Of a stretch of 64,000 nt of DNA, positions 1 to 8,911 are shown piece by piece. Under the pieces are notes generated by a model. It saw only the letters and a list, made by a program, of their open reading frames with translations. It was not told the DNA's origin and searched no databases. This DNA comes from Gammaproteobacteria bacterium (GTDB lineage Bacteria; Pseudomonadota; Gammaproteobacteria; JAPPPA01): assembly GCA_030425645.1 (NCBI GenBank), contig JAUHZK010000006.1, forward strand, positions 1 to 64,000, given 5' to 3'. Both the position numbers and the translations under genes were made by a program. The stretch's first letter is position 1. The number at the start of each line of letters is the position of its first letter.

Positions 1-1
1 T

Positions 2-109
2 CGTGACGTGTTTGATTACATCGAGTTGTTTTACAACTCAACGCGGCGCCATGGTACAAATGGCATGCTGTCACCAAGGCAGTTTGAAATGAAGAACGTG
101 AGTGTCTAA
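2..109 (+). CDS. IS3-family transposase (OrfB), C-terminal end only
   Basis: An open frame enters from the left edge and stops at a TAA at 107-109. Its 35 residues read RDVFDYIELFYN, then STRRHGTNGMLSPRQFE. This is the usual tail of IS3-family OrfB integrases: the DYIE-FYN-RRH segment followed by L-SP-FE. The DDE catalytic core would lie to the left of the window. No clear terminal inverted repeat is visible before the next gene ends at 125, so it is not possible to say whether the insertion sequence is intact. It marks the element as mobile or recently rearranged. Confidence 0.7.
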   Translation, partial: RDVFDYIELFYNSTRRHGTNGMLSPRQFEMKNVSV

Positions 110-124
110 TGGGCTAGTGGCGTA

Positions 125-364
125 TCATTTGAACTTGCCGTTTTGGTTTAGCACCACGGTAAATTTCTCTCTCAACGACATATCGTCGAATAGTCTGTTC
201 AGTGATACGCAGCAGCTCACACAATTATCGCGGCCATTAGGGCCACCCTTGGACTTGGCCCAAAGGTGTTCGATGGTTGCGTCGGCTCGCGTGAGTTTCT
301 TGTCACAGAAGAAGCATTTGTTGCCTTGCATAAACAGGAGTCGTTCAATCGGTTTTGTCGGCAT
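125..364 (-). CDS. Small HNH endonuclease-like protein
   Basis: A 79-aa protein with the layout of a minimal HNH nuclease. A CFFC zinc knuckle lies near residues 17-20, IEHL (the first H of HNH) near residue 32, and a KGG-NGRDNCVSCC segment supplies the Asn and the second metal-binding cysteines. The C-terminal tail after N-R-L-F is short and no other domain is present. It lies 25 bp after the 92-aa gene on the same strand, at the far end of the integrase module. Small HNH proteins are common in phages and integrative elements, where they act in packaging, homing or defence. Nothing here tells which role applies. Confidence 0.6.
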   Translation of the reverse strand: MPTKPIERLLFMQGNKCFFCDKKLTRADATIEHLWAKSKGGPNGRDNCVSCCVSLNRLFDDMSLREKFTVVLNQNGKFK

Positions 365-389
365 TATTGGTGTCTCGTTGATAGGTTGC

Positions 390-668
390 TTAATAGTCTT
401 CTGTCAGCGCTTGAAGGTGATCCATTAGCTCTGCAGCGGCGTGGCTTATCAGTGAAGGCGTCACCACCTCGGTGAGGTCAACGTGCCGGCTAACCCAATC
501 TATCAGGGCCGTTTTGTTCGTCTTGCTTGTGCCCGGCGACAAATAGGGCACTAAGGACTGGTTGTTTGGTATCTGCATCCGCAGCATTAATGCTTCAGTC
601 AGTTGCTGTGCATTGCGTGCTTTAATTTTTTCTGGCGTGTTTAAAAAGGTTCGATTATTGAGATACAT
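390..668 (-). CDS. Unknown 92-aa element protein
   Basis: I do not recognise this protein. It is soluble, with no signal peptide or membrane segment, and is predicted mostly helical, with LTEALMLRM and LISHAAAELMDHLQAL stretches. Its ATG overlaps the last 14 bp of the integrase frame, so it is probably translated from the same message by coupling. The overlap and shared strand support a real gene, possibly one belonging to the recombination module. A role in recombination directionality or element control is possible, but no motif shows it. Confidence 0.5.
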   Translation of the reverse strand: MYLNNRTFLNTPEKIKARNAQQLTEALMLRMQIPNNQSLVPYLSPGTSKTNKTALIDWVSRHVDLTEVVTPSLISHAAAELMDHLQALTEDY

Positions 669-1854
669 GTTGTGTCTCCGACTTATTGCTGCCGCTTAAA
701 GCTGCGTTGATGAGATTGTTGAAAGCTGAGCCGTCTTGGCGCGTGAGGTTAGGGACATAACGTGAGTACACTCGGAACAACATCGTGGTGTCTGCATGAC
801 CGAGCTGCTTGGCCACCCATTCAGGGTTCTCCCCAGCCGCTAGCCATAGTGTTCCTGCGGTATGTCGTGTTTGATAAGGACGTCGTTTCTCTAGGTCCAA
901 ATGACGTAGTAGGGGATACCAGACACGATTCGTGACGTTGTCCGTATCTAAGGGCTCACCTTCACGATTACAGAACACAAACTCTGATAAACCTCCCGTC
1001 GAAGCTTTCTGAGTGAGAAGCGCATCCATCACTGGTTGGCTGATATCAATCTCGCGTTGAGAGCCATCGGTTTTGGTGTATTCACATTCACCACGGATCC
1101 ACGTCTCGCGAACTAGAATCTGGCGACGCTCAAAGTCCACATACTTCCACTTGAGACCATGAAGCTCACCGGTTCGCATGCCCGTAAAGAAACGCACCGT
1201 GAAGTAAGGACGAAAGTCCTCTCGCACGTGATCCAAAATCCGTCGCACTTCCTCAAACGTAAACGGCTGAATATCCACACGCTGTTGCTTTAACCGCTTT
1301 ATCTTCGTCACGGGATTGTTAAAATCGAAGTCGTCGGCCGCCTCCGAAAGGATTTGCCCAAGTATTTGGATAATCCGGTTGATGGTTTTAGCGCTTAAGG
1401 ATGTATTTCCATTCCGGCCTTTGACTTTGGCGAGGCAAGACCGGAACTGTTTCACATCGACCTTATCGATGCGGCCGACTTCTTTATCCCCAAAGTAGGG
1501 GATTAGATGCTTATCTAACGTTGATCGGATAGTGGCGATGTGTGAACGACGCCAGCCGATCTTCATCTGCTCAAACCATGTCTCTGCATAATCAGCAAAG
1601 AAAGGCGTATCAACCGCAACAGCCTTCGGCTTGGCCGTGCCAGCAGAAAACTTCTCTGCGTTCTTGGAGCCGGGGAAGAACTCGCCATATTTAAAGGTGC
1701 CGAGTGAAATCTCCTCGGCCAGCCGCTTAGCCACCTTTTCCATTTTGCGACGGTTAGCTGGTGTATCGACCAAGGCAGTGTATTCCCTGTATCGCTGTCC
1801 CATATATCTAAAGTCGAAGTAAAGTTTATCTCTATGATTTCCAATGCTAGCCAT
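655..1854 (-). CDS. Tyrosine recombinase/integrase with DUF3596-type arm-binding domain
   Basis: Site-specific integrase of an integrated element. From the chosen ATG at 1854 the protein begins MASIGNHRDK and has the DUF3596 arm-binding domain (YFDFRYMGQRYRE, then DTPANRR and a G-F-YGEFFPGSKNA segment). A SAM-like core-binding domain follows (SHIATIRSTLDKHLIPYFGD), then the catalytic domain. Catalytic residues visible are the first Arg in FFTGMRTGELHGL, the YQTRHT box (this family has Tyr where others have His), LGH with the downstream His, and the Tyr nucleophile in the VYSRY motif. The open frame extends 35 codons further upstream, but that part overlaps the Xis-like gene in another frame. 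The ATG at 1854 overlaps the Xis stop by 8 bp, typical coupling. It sits at the element end near tRNA-fMet. Confidence 0.9.
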   Translation of the reverse strand: MASIGNHRDKLYFDFRYMGQRYREYTALVDTPANRRKMEKVAKRLAEEISLGTFKYGEFFPGSKNAEKFSAGTAKPKAVAVDTPFFADYAETWFEQMKIGWRRSHIATIRSTLDKHLIPYFGDKEVGRIDKVDVKQFRSCLAKVKGRNGNTSLSAKTINRIIQILGQILSEAADDFDFNNPVTKIKRLKQQRVDIQPFTFEEVRRILDHVREDFRPYFTVRFFTGMRTGELHGLKWKYVDFERRQILVRETWIRGECEYTKTDGSQREIDISQPVMDALLTQKASTGGLSEFVFCNREGEPLDTDNVTNRVWYPLLRHLDLEKRRPYQTRHTAGTLWLAAGENPEWVAKQLGHADTTMLFRVYSRYVPNLTRQDGSAFNNLINAALSGSNKSETQHVSQ

Positions 1855-2080
1855 GGCATGCCTCTCCATTTGCCATAGGAATTCCGAAAGTCGCTGTTTG
1901 TGCTGAACACATGTCAGCTTCGATGGTTTCCCAGATGTAAAGAATTTTGCGTCCACCAAAAGGCTTCAAATAGTGCTTCCCTTCGATAAGCACGCTGTCC
2001 TTCAGGCGTTCTCGAATAGTGCGCGGGTCGTATTTGATTCGTTCCGCTAGTTCTGCGGTGGTTAAGTACGTTTGAGACAT
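1847..2080 (-). CDS. Excisionase-like small DNA-binding protein
   Basis: A 77-aa protein beginning MSQTYLTTAELAERIKYDPRTIRERL. This is a MerR/AlpA-like helix-turn-helix of the kind found in recombination directionality factors. It is followed by a short basic wing (GKHYLKPFGGRKILYIWETIE). It lies directly upstream of the integrase and overlaps it by 8 bp, the usual xis-int arrangement. A good ribosome site (AAGGA, 8 nt upstream) precedes the ATG. Its own promoter appears to be the minus-strand TATAAT at 2117-2122, which overlaps an inverted repeat shared with the divergent regulator. It probably binds the 11-bp repeats near the element end, but this is inference. Confidence 0.7.
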   Translation of the reverse strand: MSQTYLTTAELAERIKYDPRTIRERLKDSVLIEGKHYLKPFGGRKILYIWETIEADMCSAQTATFGIPMANGEACHG

Positions 2081-2103
2081 AAAATATTCCTTTGGTATCT
2101 ATA

Positions 2104-2138
2104 TTGCTCATATATGATTATATTTAATCTTTGAGCAA
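2104..2138. promoter_or_regulatory. Inverted-repeat operator between xis and the XRE regulator
   Basis: TTGCTCA at 2104-2110 and TGAGCAA at 2132-2138 form a perfect 7-bp inverted repeat with a 21-bp AT-rich spacer, in the gap between two divergent element genes. The repeat covers the likely minus-strand promoter and the likely plus-strand -35 box TTGAGC (2131-2136). That is the geometry of a shared repressor operator, and the XRE protein encoded next door is the obvious candidate ligand. Confidence 0.45.
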
Positions 2139-2144
2139 AATCAA
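2117..2144 (-). promoter_or_regulatory. Candidate sigma70 promoter for xis-int
   Basis: On the minus strand, TTGATT (2144-2139) and a perfect TATAAT (2122-2117) are separated by 16 bp. The -10 box lies about 35 bp upstream of the Xis-like ATG. The site is nested inside the 2104-2138 inverted repeat, so bound repressor would block it. Confidence 0.45.
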
Positions 2145-2195
2145 CCAAAAAAGGTTAAAATGTAAAAAATAAGATCAATTATTGGCTTGGCTGAC

Positions 2196-2420
2196 ATGCT
2201 TAGGATTATGTTTAAGCAGCTTCTCGACGAGAAAGCTTTCAAAGAAAGACGAAGAATCTCTGTACAGGAGGTCTGCGAAGAGACAGGCATTTCTCGTCCT
2301 ACGTTGACCCGCGTTGCAAATGTTCCTGGATATAACGCGACTATTGATGTGCTTGATGCACTGTGCGACTACTTTGATTGTGAACCCGGTGAACTGCTTC
2401 AACGGGTTAGTGAGGATTAG
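2196..2420 (+). CDS. XRE/Cro-type helix-turn-helix regulator
   Basis: A 74-aa regulator from the ATG at 2196, the start that best fits the family (MLRIMFKQLLDEK). A TTG at 2187 would add three residues. It carries a Cro/CI-like helix-turn-helix (ISVQEVCEETGISRPTLTRVAN). A second helix pair (IDVLDALCDYFDCEPGELLQ) follows, which ends such small XRE proteins. It is divergent from the Xis-integrase genes, with an inverted repeat between them, so it is most likely the element's control repressor. It is the last gene before the chromosome-side junction. Confidence 0.75.
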   Translation: MLRIMFKQLLDEKAFKERRRISVQEVCEETGISRPTLTRVANVPGYNATIDVLDALCDYFDCEPGELLQRVSED

Positions 2421-2458
2421 TAGCCCGACGGTCAAACGGTTTTGCAGAGAACTTTTCA

Positions 2459-2502
2459 TGGCCTACAAATGGGCTACATTTGGCCTACATATGGTCTACA
2501 AC
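2459..2502 (+). repeat. Four tandem 11-bp repeats near the element end
   Basis: Four adjacent 11-mers run without gaps: TGGCCTACAAA, TGGGCTACATT, TGGCCTACATA and TGGTCTACAAC. The core TGG-CTACA is kept in every copy, and the period is close to one helical turn. They lie between the XRE gene and the tRNA-fMet promoter, near one end of the integrated element. In related elements, arrays like this are integrase arm sites or excisionase sites. The rest of the 2421-2620 gap shows no gene. The other attachment repeat is outside the window, so the exact junction cannot be placed. Confidence 0.6.
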
Positions 2503-2620
2503 AGAAGATTTTGAGTTGAGTTTGCATTGTGTATGGTTCTCCAAATTGGGCAGTTTTTTGCTTCAATGGTGAATTCCCAGAACTAAAACCCTTATTTCGC
2601 AATGTTTTCTTAAATAGCGG

Positions 2621-2649
2621 TTGCTAAGGCTAGGGGGCATCCCTATAAT
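2621..2649 (+). promoter_or_regulatory. Sigma70 promoter of the tRNA-fMet-rimP-nusA operon
   Basis: TTGCTA at 2621-2626 and a perfect TATAAT at 2644-2649 are separated by exactly 17 bp. A GC-rich discriminator (GCGCGCC) follows, and the tRNA begins 14 bp after the -10 box. GC-rich discriminators are typical of stable-RNA promoters under stringent control. This is the strongest promoter match noted in the window. Confidence 0.8.
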
Positions 2650-2663
2650 GCGCGCCATCCTGA

Positions 2664-2739
<76 letters not shown>

Positions 2740-2750
2740 AATTTGGACCG

Positions 2751-2793
2751 AAAAGGCTCCTTCTTTGTTAAGAATGGGGCCTTTTTGTTTTTT
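2751..2793 (+). terminator. Rho-independent terminator after tRNA-fMet
   Basis: AAAAGGCTCC at 2751-2760 pairs with GGGGCCTTTT at 2776-2785 (one G-U pair) around a 15-nt loop, followed by a T-rich tract to 2793. It lies between the tRNA and rimP, so rimP-nusA expression probably depends on readthrough or on a further promoter. NusA itself affects termination, so autoregulation at this site is possible. Confidence 0.7.
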
Positions 2794-2821
2794 GGCCGTT
2801 GGCCAAGTGATTTATAACGAT

Positions 2822-3271
2822 ATGGCAAGACGCGAGCAACAGTTACTGGATATCTTGGAACCTACCGTGGAAGCGATGGGTTACGAGTTGGTGCATCTGG
2901 AATTAATCCGCGCCAAAACCGTCACTTTGCGTCTTTATATTGATAAGCCGGATGGCGTTGGCCTTGATGACTGCTCGGCGGTTAGCAACCAAGTCAGCGG
3001 CGTGTTGGATGTTGAAGATCCAATTCAGTCTGAGTACAGCCTGGAAGTGTCGTCGCCAGGCTGGGACCGGCCGCTTGGCAAGCTCGAACACTACGAGCGT
3101 TTTGTCGGCGAGCGCGCGGCTATCCAGCTGAGCATTGCCATGCAAGGTCGCCGTAAATTTACGGGCGATATTGTTGCTGTAAACGGCCGTGAAATTGAAT
3201 TATCGGTAGACGGTAAGCCCGTCACCATAGATTTTGATCAAATTGAGAAAGGTCGGTTAGCACCGGCTTAG
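2822..3271 (+). CDS. rimP: Ribosome maturation factor RimP
   Basis: A 149-aa protein needed for late assembly of the 30S subunit in the cytoplasm. From the ATG at 2822 it begins MARREQQLLDILEPTVEAMGYELV, the normal start of the family. An in-frame ATG 57 bp upstream lies inside the terminator hairpin and is rejected. The N-terminal domain has LRLYIDKPDGVGLDDC followed by VSNQVSGVLDVEDPI. The family hallmark EVSSPGWDRPL is followed by the SH3-like C-terminal domain with FTGDIVAVNGREIEL. Length is as expected. It is followed 52 bp later by nusA, the conserved order. Confidence 0.96.
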   Translation: MARREQQLLDILEPTVEAMGYELVHLELIRAKTVTLRLYIDKPDGVGLDDCSAVSNQVSGVLDVEDPIQSEYSLEVSSPGWDRPLGKLEHYERFVGERAAIQLSIAMQGRRKFTGDIVAVNGREIELSVDGKPVTIDFDQIEKGRLAPA

Positions 3272-3323
3272 CACTTTATAGACATTGCCCAGCGTTAGCT
3301 GAACAACGTTAAGGAATCGTGAG

Positions 3324-4844
3324 ATGAAGAAAAAGGACATGTTACTGGTGGTTGAAGCGGCCTCTGCGGAGCGCGGTGTTAGCCAAGACGTCATGTTTGA
3401 AGCCTTGGAGTCTGCTCTGGCGGCGGTAACGCGCAAGCAGTATGAAGAGGAAGTGGATATTCGCGTGTCAATCGACCGTGAAACCGGTGACCACGATACC
3501 TTCCGTTGCTGGACCGTCGTTGAGCTTGAAGAAGATCAAGAAGAGCTAGAGCTACCTGATCAGCAGTACACCTTGGAGCAAGCACAAGCGATTGATCCAA
3601 CGGCTGAGCTGGGCTCGGTGCTAGAAGAGCAGGTTGAATCGGTAGAGATTGGCAACTTTGGTCGTATTGCTGCACAAGCTGCTAAGCAAGTGATTGTGCA
3701 AAAGGTACGTGAAGCTGAGCGTGAGCGCGTAGTTGAGCGTTTCCAAGACAAAGTTGGCCAGCTAATCACCGGCGTGGTTAAGCGTACCGACCGTGTTGGC
3801 ACCGTATTGGATCTTGGTGACAACGCTGAGGCAGTGATTCCTCGCGAAGAAATGATTCCACGCGAAGCGCTACGCGTTGGCGACCGTGTACGTGGTTTCT
3901 TAAAAGAAGCTCGTGGCGAAATGCGTGGCCACCAGCTTTGGGTGAGCCGTTCTTGCCCTGAGTTCCTAATTGAATTGTTCCGCCTGGAAGTGCCAGAAAT
4001 TGGCGAAGGCCTAATTGAGATCTTGGGCGGCGCTCGTGATCCAGGCAGTCGCGCCAAAATCGCCGTACGCAGCAGTGATTCGCGTCTAGACCCTATCGGT
4101 GCTTGCATCGGCATGCGCGGTGCGCGTGTACAGGCGGTTTCAAACGAGCTAGCGGGTGAGCGTGTCGACATCATTATGTTTGACGACAACCCGGCGCAGT
4201 TTGTGATTAACGCCATGGCACCAGCTGAAGTTGAGTCGATCGTAGTTGATGAAGATGCCGGTAGCATGGATATCGCCGTTGCCGAAGACAACTTGGCACA
4301 AGCGATTGGTCGTGGCGGCCAAAACGTACGTCTGGCGTCAGAGCTAAGTGGCTGGACGCTGAACGTGATGACTGCGGCGCAGGCGGAAGAGAAAACCGAA
4401 GCCGAGCAGCAAGTACAGGCGATTAAATTTGTTGACGCCCTGGGCGTAGACGAAGAAGTGGCCAGCATCTTGGTGCAAGAAGGCTTTACCACGGTTGATG
4501 AAGTCGCTTACGTACCTGCAGAAGAGCTACTGAAAATTGAAGAGTTCGACGAAGACATCGTTGAAGAGCTAGGTAACCGTGCCCGCGATTGGCTGCTTAC
4601 TCAGGCCATTGCTGGTGAAGAGACCGCCGGTGGTGCCGGCGCGCCAGCTGACGACTTGTTGGCATTGGAAGGCATGGATGAAGGTCTGGCTTATCAATTG
4701 GCGGCTCGTGGTGTTTGCACCCAAGAAGACCTAGCCGAAAGCGCTACGGACGAACTGTTAGAAATTGACGGCATGACCGAAGAGCGTGCTGGCGATTTGA
4801 TTATGAAGGCGCGTGCGCCTTGGTTTGAGGACGAAGAAGCCTAA
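3324..4844 (+). CDS. nusA: Transcription termination/antitermination factor NusA
   Basis: A 506-aa factor binding RNA polymerase and nascent RNA, controlling pausing, termination and antitermination. Domains in order are: the N-terminal RNAP-binding domain (1-130), an S1 domain around 135-200 ([28 protein letters not shown]), two KH domains ([10 protein letters not shown] with [14 protein letters not shown], then [15 protein letters not shown]), and two acidic C-terminal repeats with helix-hairpin-helix character ([14 protein letters not shown] and [14 protein letters not shown]). The acidic tail is typical of gammaproteobacterial NusA. The ATG at 3324 has an AAGGA site 8 nt upstream. It sits between rimP and infB as in other gammaproteobacteria. 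Confidence 0.97.
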   Translation: MKKKDMLLVVEAASAERGVSQDVMFEALESALAAVTRKQYEEEVDIRVSIDRETGDHDTFRCWTVVELEEDQEELELPDQQYTLEQAQAIDPTAELGSVLEEQVESVEIGNFGRIAAQAAKQVIVQKVREAERERVVERFQDKVGQLITGVVKRTDRVGTVLDLGDNAEAVIPREEMIPREALRVGDRVRGFLKEARGEMRGHQLWVSRSCPEFLIELFRLEVPEIGEGLIEILGGARDPGSRAKIAVRSSDSRLDPIGACIGMRGARVQAVSNELAGERVDIIMFDDNPAQFVINAMAPAEVESIVVDEDAGSMDIAVAEDNLAQAIGRGGQNVRLASELSGWTLNVMTAAQAEEKTEAEQQVQAIKFVDALGVDEEVASILVQEGFTTVDEVAYVPAEELLKIEEFDEDIVEELGNRARDWLLTQAIAGEETAGGAGAPADDLLALEGMDEGLAYQLAARGVCTQEDLAESATDELLEIDGMTEERAGDLIMKARAPWFEDEEA

Positions 4845-4905
4845 GGGGTTAGCTGGCGAGACCGCACCCTGAGCATCACTTCAAACCATAATAGAGATCG
4901 GAACC

Positions 4906-7485
4906 ATGGCTAATAACACAGTAAAACAATTTGCAGAATCGGTGAAAGCACCGGTAGAGCGCCTGCTCACACAGCTGCAAGAGGCCGGCTTAGATATTAA
5001 AGATCCAGAACACGTTTTATCTGAAGAAGAGAAGATGAAACTGCTGGGTTACCTGCGCCAGTCACATGGTAAAAAGCCAGCGGCAACTCCGACTCGAAAA
5101 ATTACCGTTAAGCGCCGCACCACCGGTGAAGCCAAAGCGGCCGGCACTGCGGGTAAAGCCCGTACCGTAGCGGTAGAAGTGCGTAAGAAGCGTACCTTTA
5201 CGCCGGGCGCAGAGGCCGCTGCTGGTGAGAAGACTGAAGAGCAGAAGCGCGTTGAGGCCGAAGCCGAAGCTGCGCGTAAAGCGCTTGAAGCTCGCCGTGC
5301 AGAATTAGAAGCCGACAACAAAGCGATGGACGATGCCGCTAAGCAGCGTCGTGCTGAGCGTGAAGCGGCAGAAGCCGAAGCTAAGCTAAAAGCGGCGGAA
5401 GAAGCCAAGCGTAAAGCCGAGCAAGAAGCGATCGAAAAGAACGCTGAAAAAGTTCGTAAAGCCGCGGCTGAAAAAGCAGCGCTTAAAGCAGCTGCGACAG
5501 CGCCGGCTGCACCAGAAAGCGAAAAGTCGGCGGCGCGCCCAACGCGTAAAGCGCCACCGGCTAAGAAACAGGCACCTCGCGGTAAAGATAACCGTGGTGG
5601 TGGCGATGGCCAGCTGCACCTGGCAGCGGGCAAAGGTCGCCGCAAGAAGAAAGCGGCGCAGCGTAACGTCAAAGTTGAAATTGACAACCAGCACACATTT
5701 GAAAAGCCAACAGCACCAGTTGTTCGCGACGTAGAAGTACCAGAGACCATTACGGTGGCCGAGTTGGCTCAACGTATGGCCGTTAAAGGTGCTGACGTGG
5801 TGAAAACCCTAATGGGCATGGGCGCCATGGTAACTATTAACCAGTCTATCGACCAAGATACGGCGATGCTGGTAGTTGAAGAAATGGGCCACAATGCCAA
5901 GGCAGCGGTAGAAGAAAGTGTTGAAGACACGCTACTACAAAGCCAAGACGCTGATGAAAACACCGAAGGCCAAGAGACTCGTCCACCGGTGGTAACCGTC
6001 ATGGGTCACGTTGACCACGGTAAAACCTCATTGTTGGATTACATCCGTAAAAGCCGCGTAACTGCTGGCGAGGCTGGTGGCATTACCCAGCATATTGGTG
6101 CTTACCATGTGGAAACTGAAGGCGGCGTTGTTAGCTTCCTAGATACACCGGGTCACGCCGCGTTTACCTCAATGCGTGCCCGTGGTGCCAACGCCACTGA
6201 CGTCGTTATCCTTGTGGTAGCAGCGGATGACGGCGCCATGCCACAAACCGTCGAAGCGGTACAACACGCCAAAGCGGCCGGTGTACCGATGGTGGTTGCG
6301 GTAAACAAGATCGATAAAGAAGAAGCCGACCCTGATCGCGTGCGTAACGACCTTTCAGCGCACGAAGTAATCTCAGAAGACTGGGGCGGTGATGTGCCGT
6401 TTGTGAATGTCTCTGCTCACACCGGTCAAGGCATTGATGAGCTACTAGAAGCAGTACTACTACAGTCTGAAATTCTGGAGCTGACCGCTAACCCGACCAA
6501 GCCAGCGTCGGGTGTAGTAATTGAGTCTAGCGTTGCTAAAGGCCGCGGCCCGGTTGCTACCGTGTTGGTACAAGACGGCACCCTGCGTAAGGGTGACATG
6601 ATTCTATGTGGCCAAGAGTTTGGCCGTGTGCGTGCCATGTATGACGAAAATGGCCAAGAAGTGACCGAGGCTGGTCCTTCTATTCCGGTTTCTGTGTTGG
6701 GTCTATCAGGCGTGCCACAGGCCGGTGATGAAGCCCTTGTAGTAGCGGATGAGCGTAAGGCCCGTGAAGTGGCTGAGTTCCGTCAGCAACGTGAGCGTGA
6801 TGCTAAATTGAAGCGTCAGCAGGCGGCCAAGATGGAAGCACTGTTTGAGCAGATGAAAGAGGGCGGCGAGCGCGCCACCTTGAATATCTTGCTGAAAACC
6901 GACGTTCAAGGTTCTTGTGAAGCGCTACGCGAATCCTTCGTTAAGCTAAGCAACGAAGAGGTCAAAGTGAACGTAGTGACCGCCGGTGTTGGTGGTATTA
7001 ACTCTTCAGACGTTGACCTAGCGATGGCTTCAGAAGCCATTCTGATCGGCTTTAACGTCCGTGCTGATGCGGCTGCACGTAAGCTGCTGCAAGAGCATGA
7101 AATGGATGTGCATTACTTCAGCATTATCTACGAAGCCATTGATGTCATTAAGAACTCTATCAGCGGCATGATGACGCCGGATATCAAAGAAGAAATTCTG
7201 GGTACCGCGATTGTTAAGGAAGTATTCCGTGGCTCTGGCTTTGGTCAGATAGCTGGTTCCTTGGTTGAAGACGGTGTTTTACGCCGTAGCTGCCCAATCC
7301 GTGTTTTACGCGACAGCGTAGTTATTCACGAAGGCGAGCTGGATTCGCTACGTCGCTTTAAAGACGACGTTAACGAAGTACAGTCTGGTGTTGAATGCGG
7401 TATTGGTGTGAAGAACTACAAAGACGTTCGCCCAGGCGATCAGATTGAGTGCTTTACGCGTACTGAAGTGGCTAAGCAGATTTAG
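4906..7485 (+). CDS. infB: Translation initiation factor IF-2
   Basis: An 859-aa GTPase that delivers fMet-tRNA to the 30S subunit and promotes subunit joining. The N-terminus carries the IF2_N domain, then a long charged Ala/Lys/Glu-rich helical linker (about residues 90-250), and a second IF2_N domain ([25 protein letters not shown]). The G domain has G1 [10 protein letters not shown]3 DTPGH, G4 NKID and G5 SAH-TG. The beta-barrel domains and the fMet-tRNA-binding C-terminal domain follow (ending with [17 protein letters not shown]-type sequence). Size and order match the family. Its last base overlaps the rbfA start by one nucleotide. Confidence 0.98.
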   Translation: MANNTVKQFAESVKAPVERLLTQLQEAGLDIKDPEHVLSEEEKMKLLGYLRQSHGKKPAATPTRKITVKRRTTGEAKAAGTAGKARTVAVEVRKKRTFTPGAEAAAGEKTEEQKRVEAEAEAARKALEARRAELEADNKAMDDAAKQRRAEREAAEAEAKLKAAEEAKRKAEQEAIEKNAEKVRKAAAEKAALKAAATAPAAPESEKSAARPTRKAPPAKKQAPRGKDNRGGGDGQLHLAAGKGRRKKKAAQRNVKVEIDNQHTFEKPTAPVVRDVEVPETITVAELAQRMAVKGADVVKTLMGMGAMVTINQSIDQDTAMLVVEEMGHNAKAAVEESVEDTLLQSQDADENTEGQETRPPVVTVMGHVDHGKTSLLDYIRKSRVTAGEAGGITQHIGAYHVETEGGVVSFLDTPGHAAFTSMRARGANATDVVILVVAADDGAMPQTVEAVQHAKAAGVPMVVAVNKIDKEEADPDRVRNDLSAHEVISEDWGGDVPFVNVSAHTGQGIDELLEAVLLQSEILELTANPTKPASGVVIESSVAKGRGPVATVLVQDGTLRKGDMILCGQEFGRVRAMYDENGQEVTEAGPSIPVSVLGLSGVPQAGDEALVVADERKAREVAEFRQQRERDAKLKRQQAAKMEALFEQMKEGGERATLNILLKTDVQGSCEALRESFVKLSNEEVKVNVVTAGVGGINSSDVDLAMASEAILIGFNVRADAAARKLLQEHEMDVHYFSIIYEAIDVIKNSISGMMTPDIKEEILGTAIVKEVFRGSGFGQIAGSLVEDGVLRRSCPIRVLRDSVVIHEGELDSLRRFKDDVNEVQSGVECGIGVKNYKDVRPGDQIECFTRTEVAKQI

Positions 7486-7892
7486 TGAGCTTCAAGGAAT
7501 ACAGCCGTACTGACCGTATTGGTGAGCAGCTCAAGCGTGAGCTGTCGGAGCTGATTGCGCGCGAGTTCGAAGATCCGGCGTTGTTTGGTGTTACCGTGGC
7601 CGAAGTCCGTGTCACAACCGACCTTAAATACGCCAAGGTTTATGTCAGCTCGTTAAATCTTGCGGCCGGTATTGAGAGCGACTTCTCGCCGGTGCTAGAA
7701 AAGCTGCATGAATATGGGGGCAAAATGCGCCATATCTTAGGTAAGCGCCTGCGTTTGCGTACCATCCCAGAGTTCCGTTTTTACGAAGATACCGCCATGG
7801 CGCATGGCGTTGAAATGACTTCGTTGATTGATGAAGTGGTGGCTGAAGATCAGGCTCGTCATCAAGACGACGAAGACGGCGCGGATAGCTAA
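7485..7892 (+). CDS. rbfA: Ribosome-binding factor A
   Basis: A 135-aa KH-fold factor for 30S maturation and cold adaptation, acting on the 5-prime end of 16S rRNA. It begins at a GTG that overlaps the infB stop (TAGTG). The sequence shows the family pattern: RTDRIGEQLKRELSELI, LFGVTVAEVRVTTDLKYAKVYVS, and RLRTIPEFRFYEDTAMAHG near the C-terminus. A short acidic tail ends the protein. The one-base overlap indicates translational coupling to infB. Confidence 0.95.
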   Translation: MSFKEYSRTDRIGEQLKRELSELIAREFEDPALFGVTVAEVRVTTDLKYAKVYVSSLNLAAGIESDFSPVLEKLHEYGGKMRHILGKRLRLRTIPEFRFYEDTAMAHGVEMTSLIDEVVAEDQARHQDDEDGADS

Positions 7893-7894
7893 CC

Positions 7895-8833
7895 TTGGGT
7901 CGCCGCAGAAAGGGGCGTAGTGTTCACGGCATTCTGCTGTTGGACAAACCCGCCGGAATGACTTCAAACGCGGCGCTGCAAACCGTCAAGCGCCTGTTTA
8001 ACGCACAAAAAGCTGGCCACACCGGCAGCCTTGATCCCTTGGCTACCGGCATGCTGCCGCTATGCTTTGGTGAAGCCACCAAAGTTTGTAACTACCTTTT
8101 AGACTCCGACAAGTGCTACACCGTGCGTCTGCGCTTTGGTGAGTGTACCGACACAGCCGATGCTGACGGCGAAGTGATTGAAACCACGGCTACCAAAAAC
8201 GTTACCGAGCGTAAGCTGCAAAAGGCTTGTAAACGTTTCTTGGGTGAAATTGAACAAGTGCCACCCATGTATTCGGCGCTGAAGAAAGATGGTCAGCGGT
8301 TGCATGAATTGGCACGGCAGGGCATTGAGGTTGAGCGCGAGGCACGGACGGTTTATATCGACGAGCTCGAGCTAATCTCGATAACAGAGCAGGATGGCCT
8401 GCCTGAGGTGACCCTGCGGGTAGTTTGCTCTAAAGGCACCTATATTCGTTCTTTGGGTGAAGACCTAGCTGCCGAATTAGGCAGCCTGGCGCATGTGGTG
8501 ATGCTGCGTCGTGATTGGGTTGATCCCTACGAAGAGGCGCAGCTGGTAAGCCTAGAAAGCCTGCAGGCAGCGGCAGAAGAAGGTTTTGACCAGTTACATA
8601 GCTTATTAACTACAGCAGAATCTGCACTTTCAGGCCTAGCTGTTGTAGAATTGCGCGCCGATTTGGCTGGCTACATCAAAAATGGCAACCCCGTGTTCCA
8701 ATCCGATGTGCCTGCAGACGTCCCGGTTCGCATGCGTGAGCTATTGGACGACGGCCAAACCCGGTTTATTGGAATGGGCGAGTTGAACAGTGATGGAATG
8801 CTTGCTCCGACTCGATTGATTCGCTGCGATTAG
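7895..8833 (+). CDS. truB: tRNA pseudouridine(55) synthase TruB
   Basis: A 312-aa enzyme that makes pseudouridine 55 in the T loop of tRNAs. The start is a TTG two bases after the rbfA stop, giving MGRRRKGRSVHGILLLDKPAGMTSN; this reaches the family N-terminus at the right distance. The catalytic Asp is in GHTGSLDPLATGMLP. YTVRLRFGE-TDTADADGE, PPMYSALKKDGQRLHELARQG and the GTYIRSLGEDL motif are all present. A C-terminal PUA-like domain follows (about 240-312). Standard neighbours are rbfA and rpsO. Confidence 0.96.
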   Translation: MGRRRKGRSVHGILLLDKPAGMTSNAALQTVKRLFNAQKAGHTGSLDPLATGMLPLCFGEATKVCNYLLDSDKCYTVRLRFGECTDTADADGEVIETTATKNVTERKLQKACKRFLGEIEQVPPMYSALKKDGQRLHELARQGIEVEREARTVYIDELELISITEQDGLPEVTLRVVCSKGTYIRSLGEDLAAELGSLAHVVMLRRDWVDPYEEAQLVSLESLQAAAEEGFDQLHSLLTTAESALSGLAVVELRADLAGYIKNGNPVFQSDVPADVPVRMRELLDDGQTRFIGMGELNSDGMLAPTRLIRCD

Positions 8834-8911
8834 CGCAACGAACGGTCTTAATCGCCGACTTCTGTACCCAAATCACGGAAATCGGTTTGTTTTAGCGATT
8901 GGGAGAAATCA

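Noticed and set aside
2459-2502. CRISPR-like repeat array
   Set aside because: The 11-bp units abut with no spacers and there are no cas genes; this is a binding-site array.
2765-2821. Extended N-terminus for RimP
   Set aside because: The added residues lie in the terminator hairpin region and are not part of the family; the ATG at 2822 gives the normal start.
3560-4492. A 310-codon open frame opposite nusA
   Set aside because: The Ser/Arg/Pro/Thr-rich translation has no domain or ribosome site. It mirrors the codon bias of nusA, which is certain on the other strand.
5049-5750. A 233-codon open frame opposite infB
   Set aside because: It is the mirror of the Ala/Lys/Glu-rich linker of IF-2; the Ala/Ser/Arg composition is an artefact.
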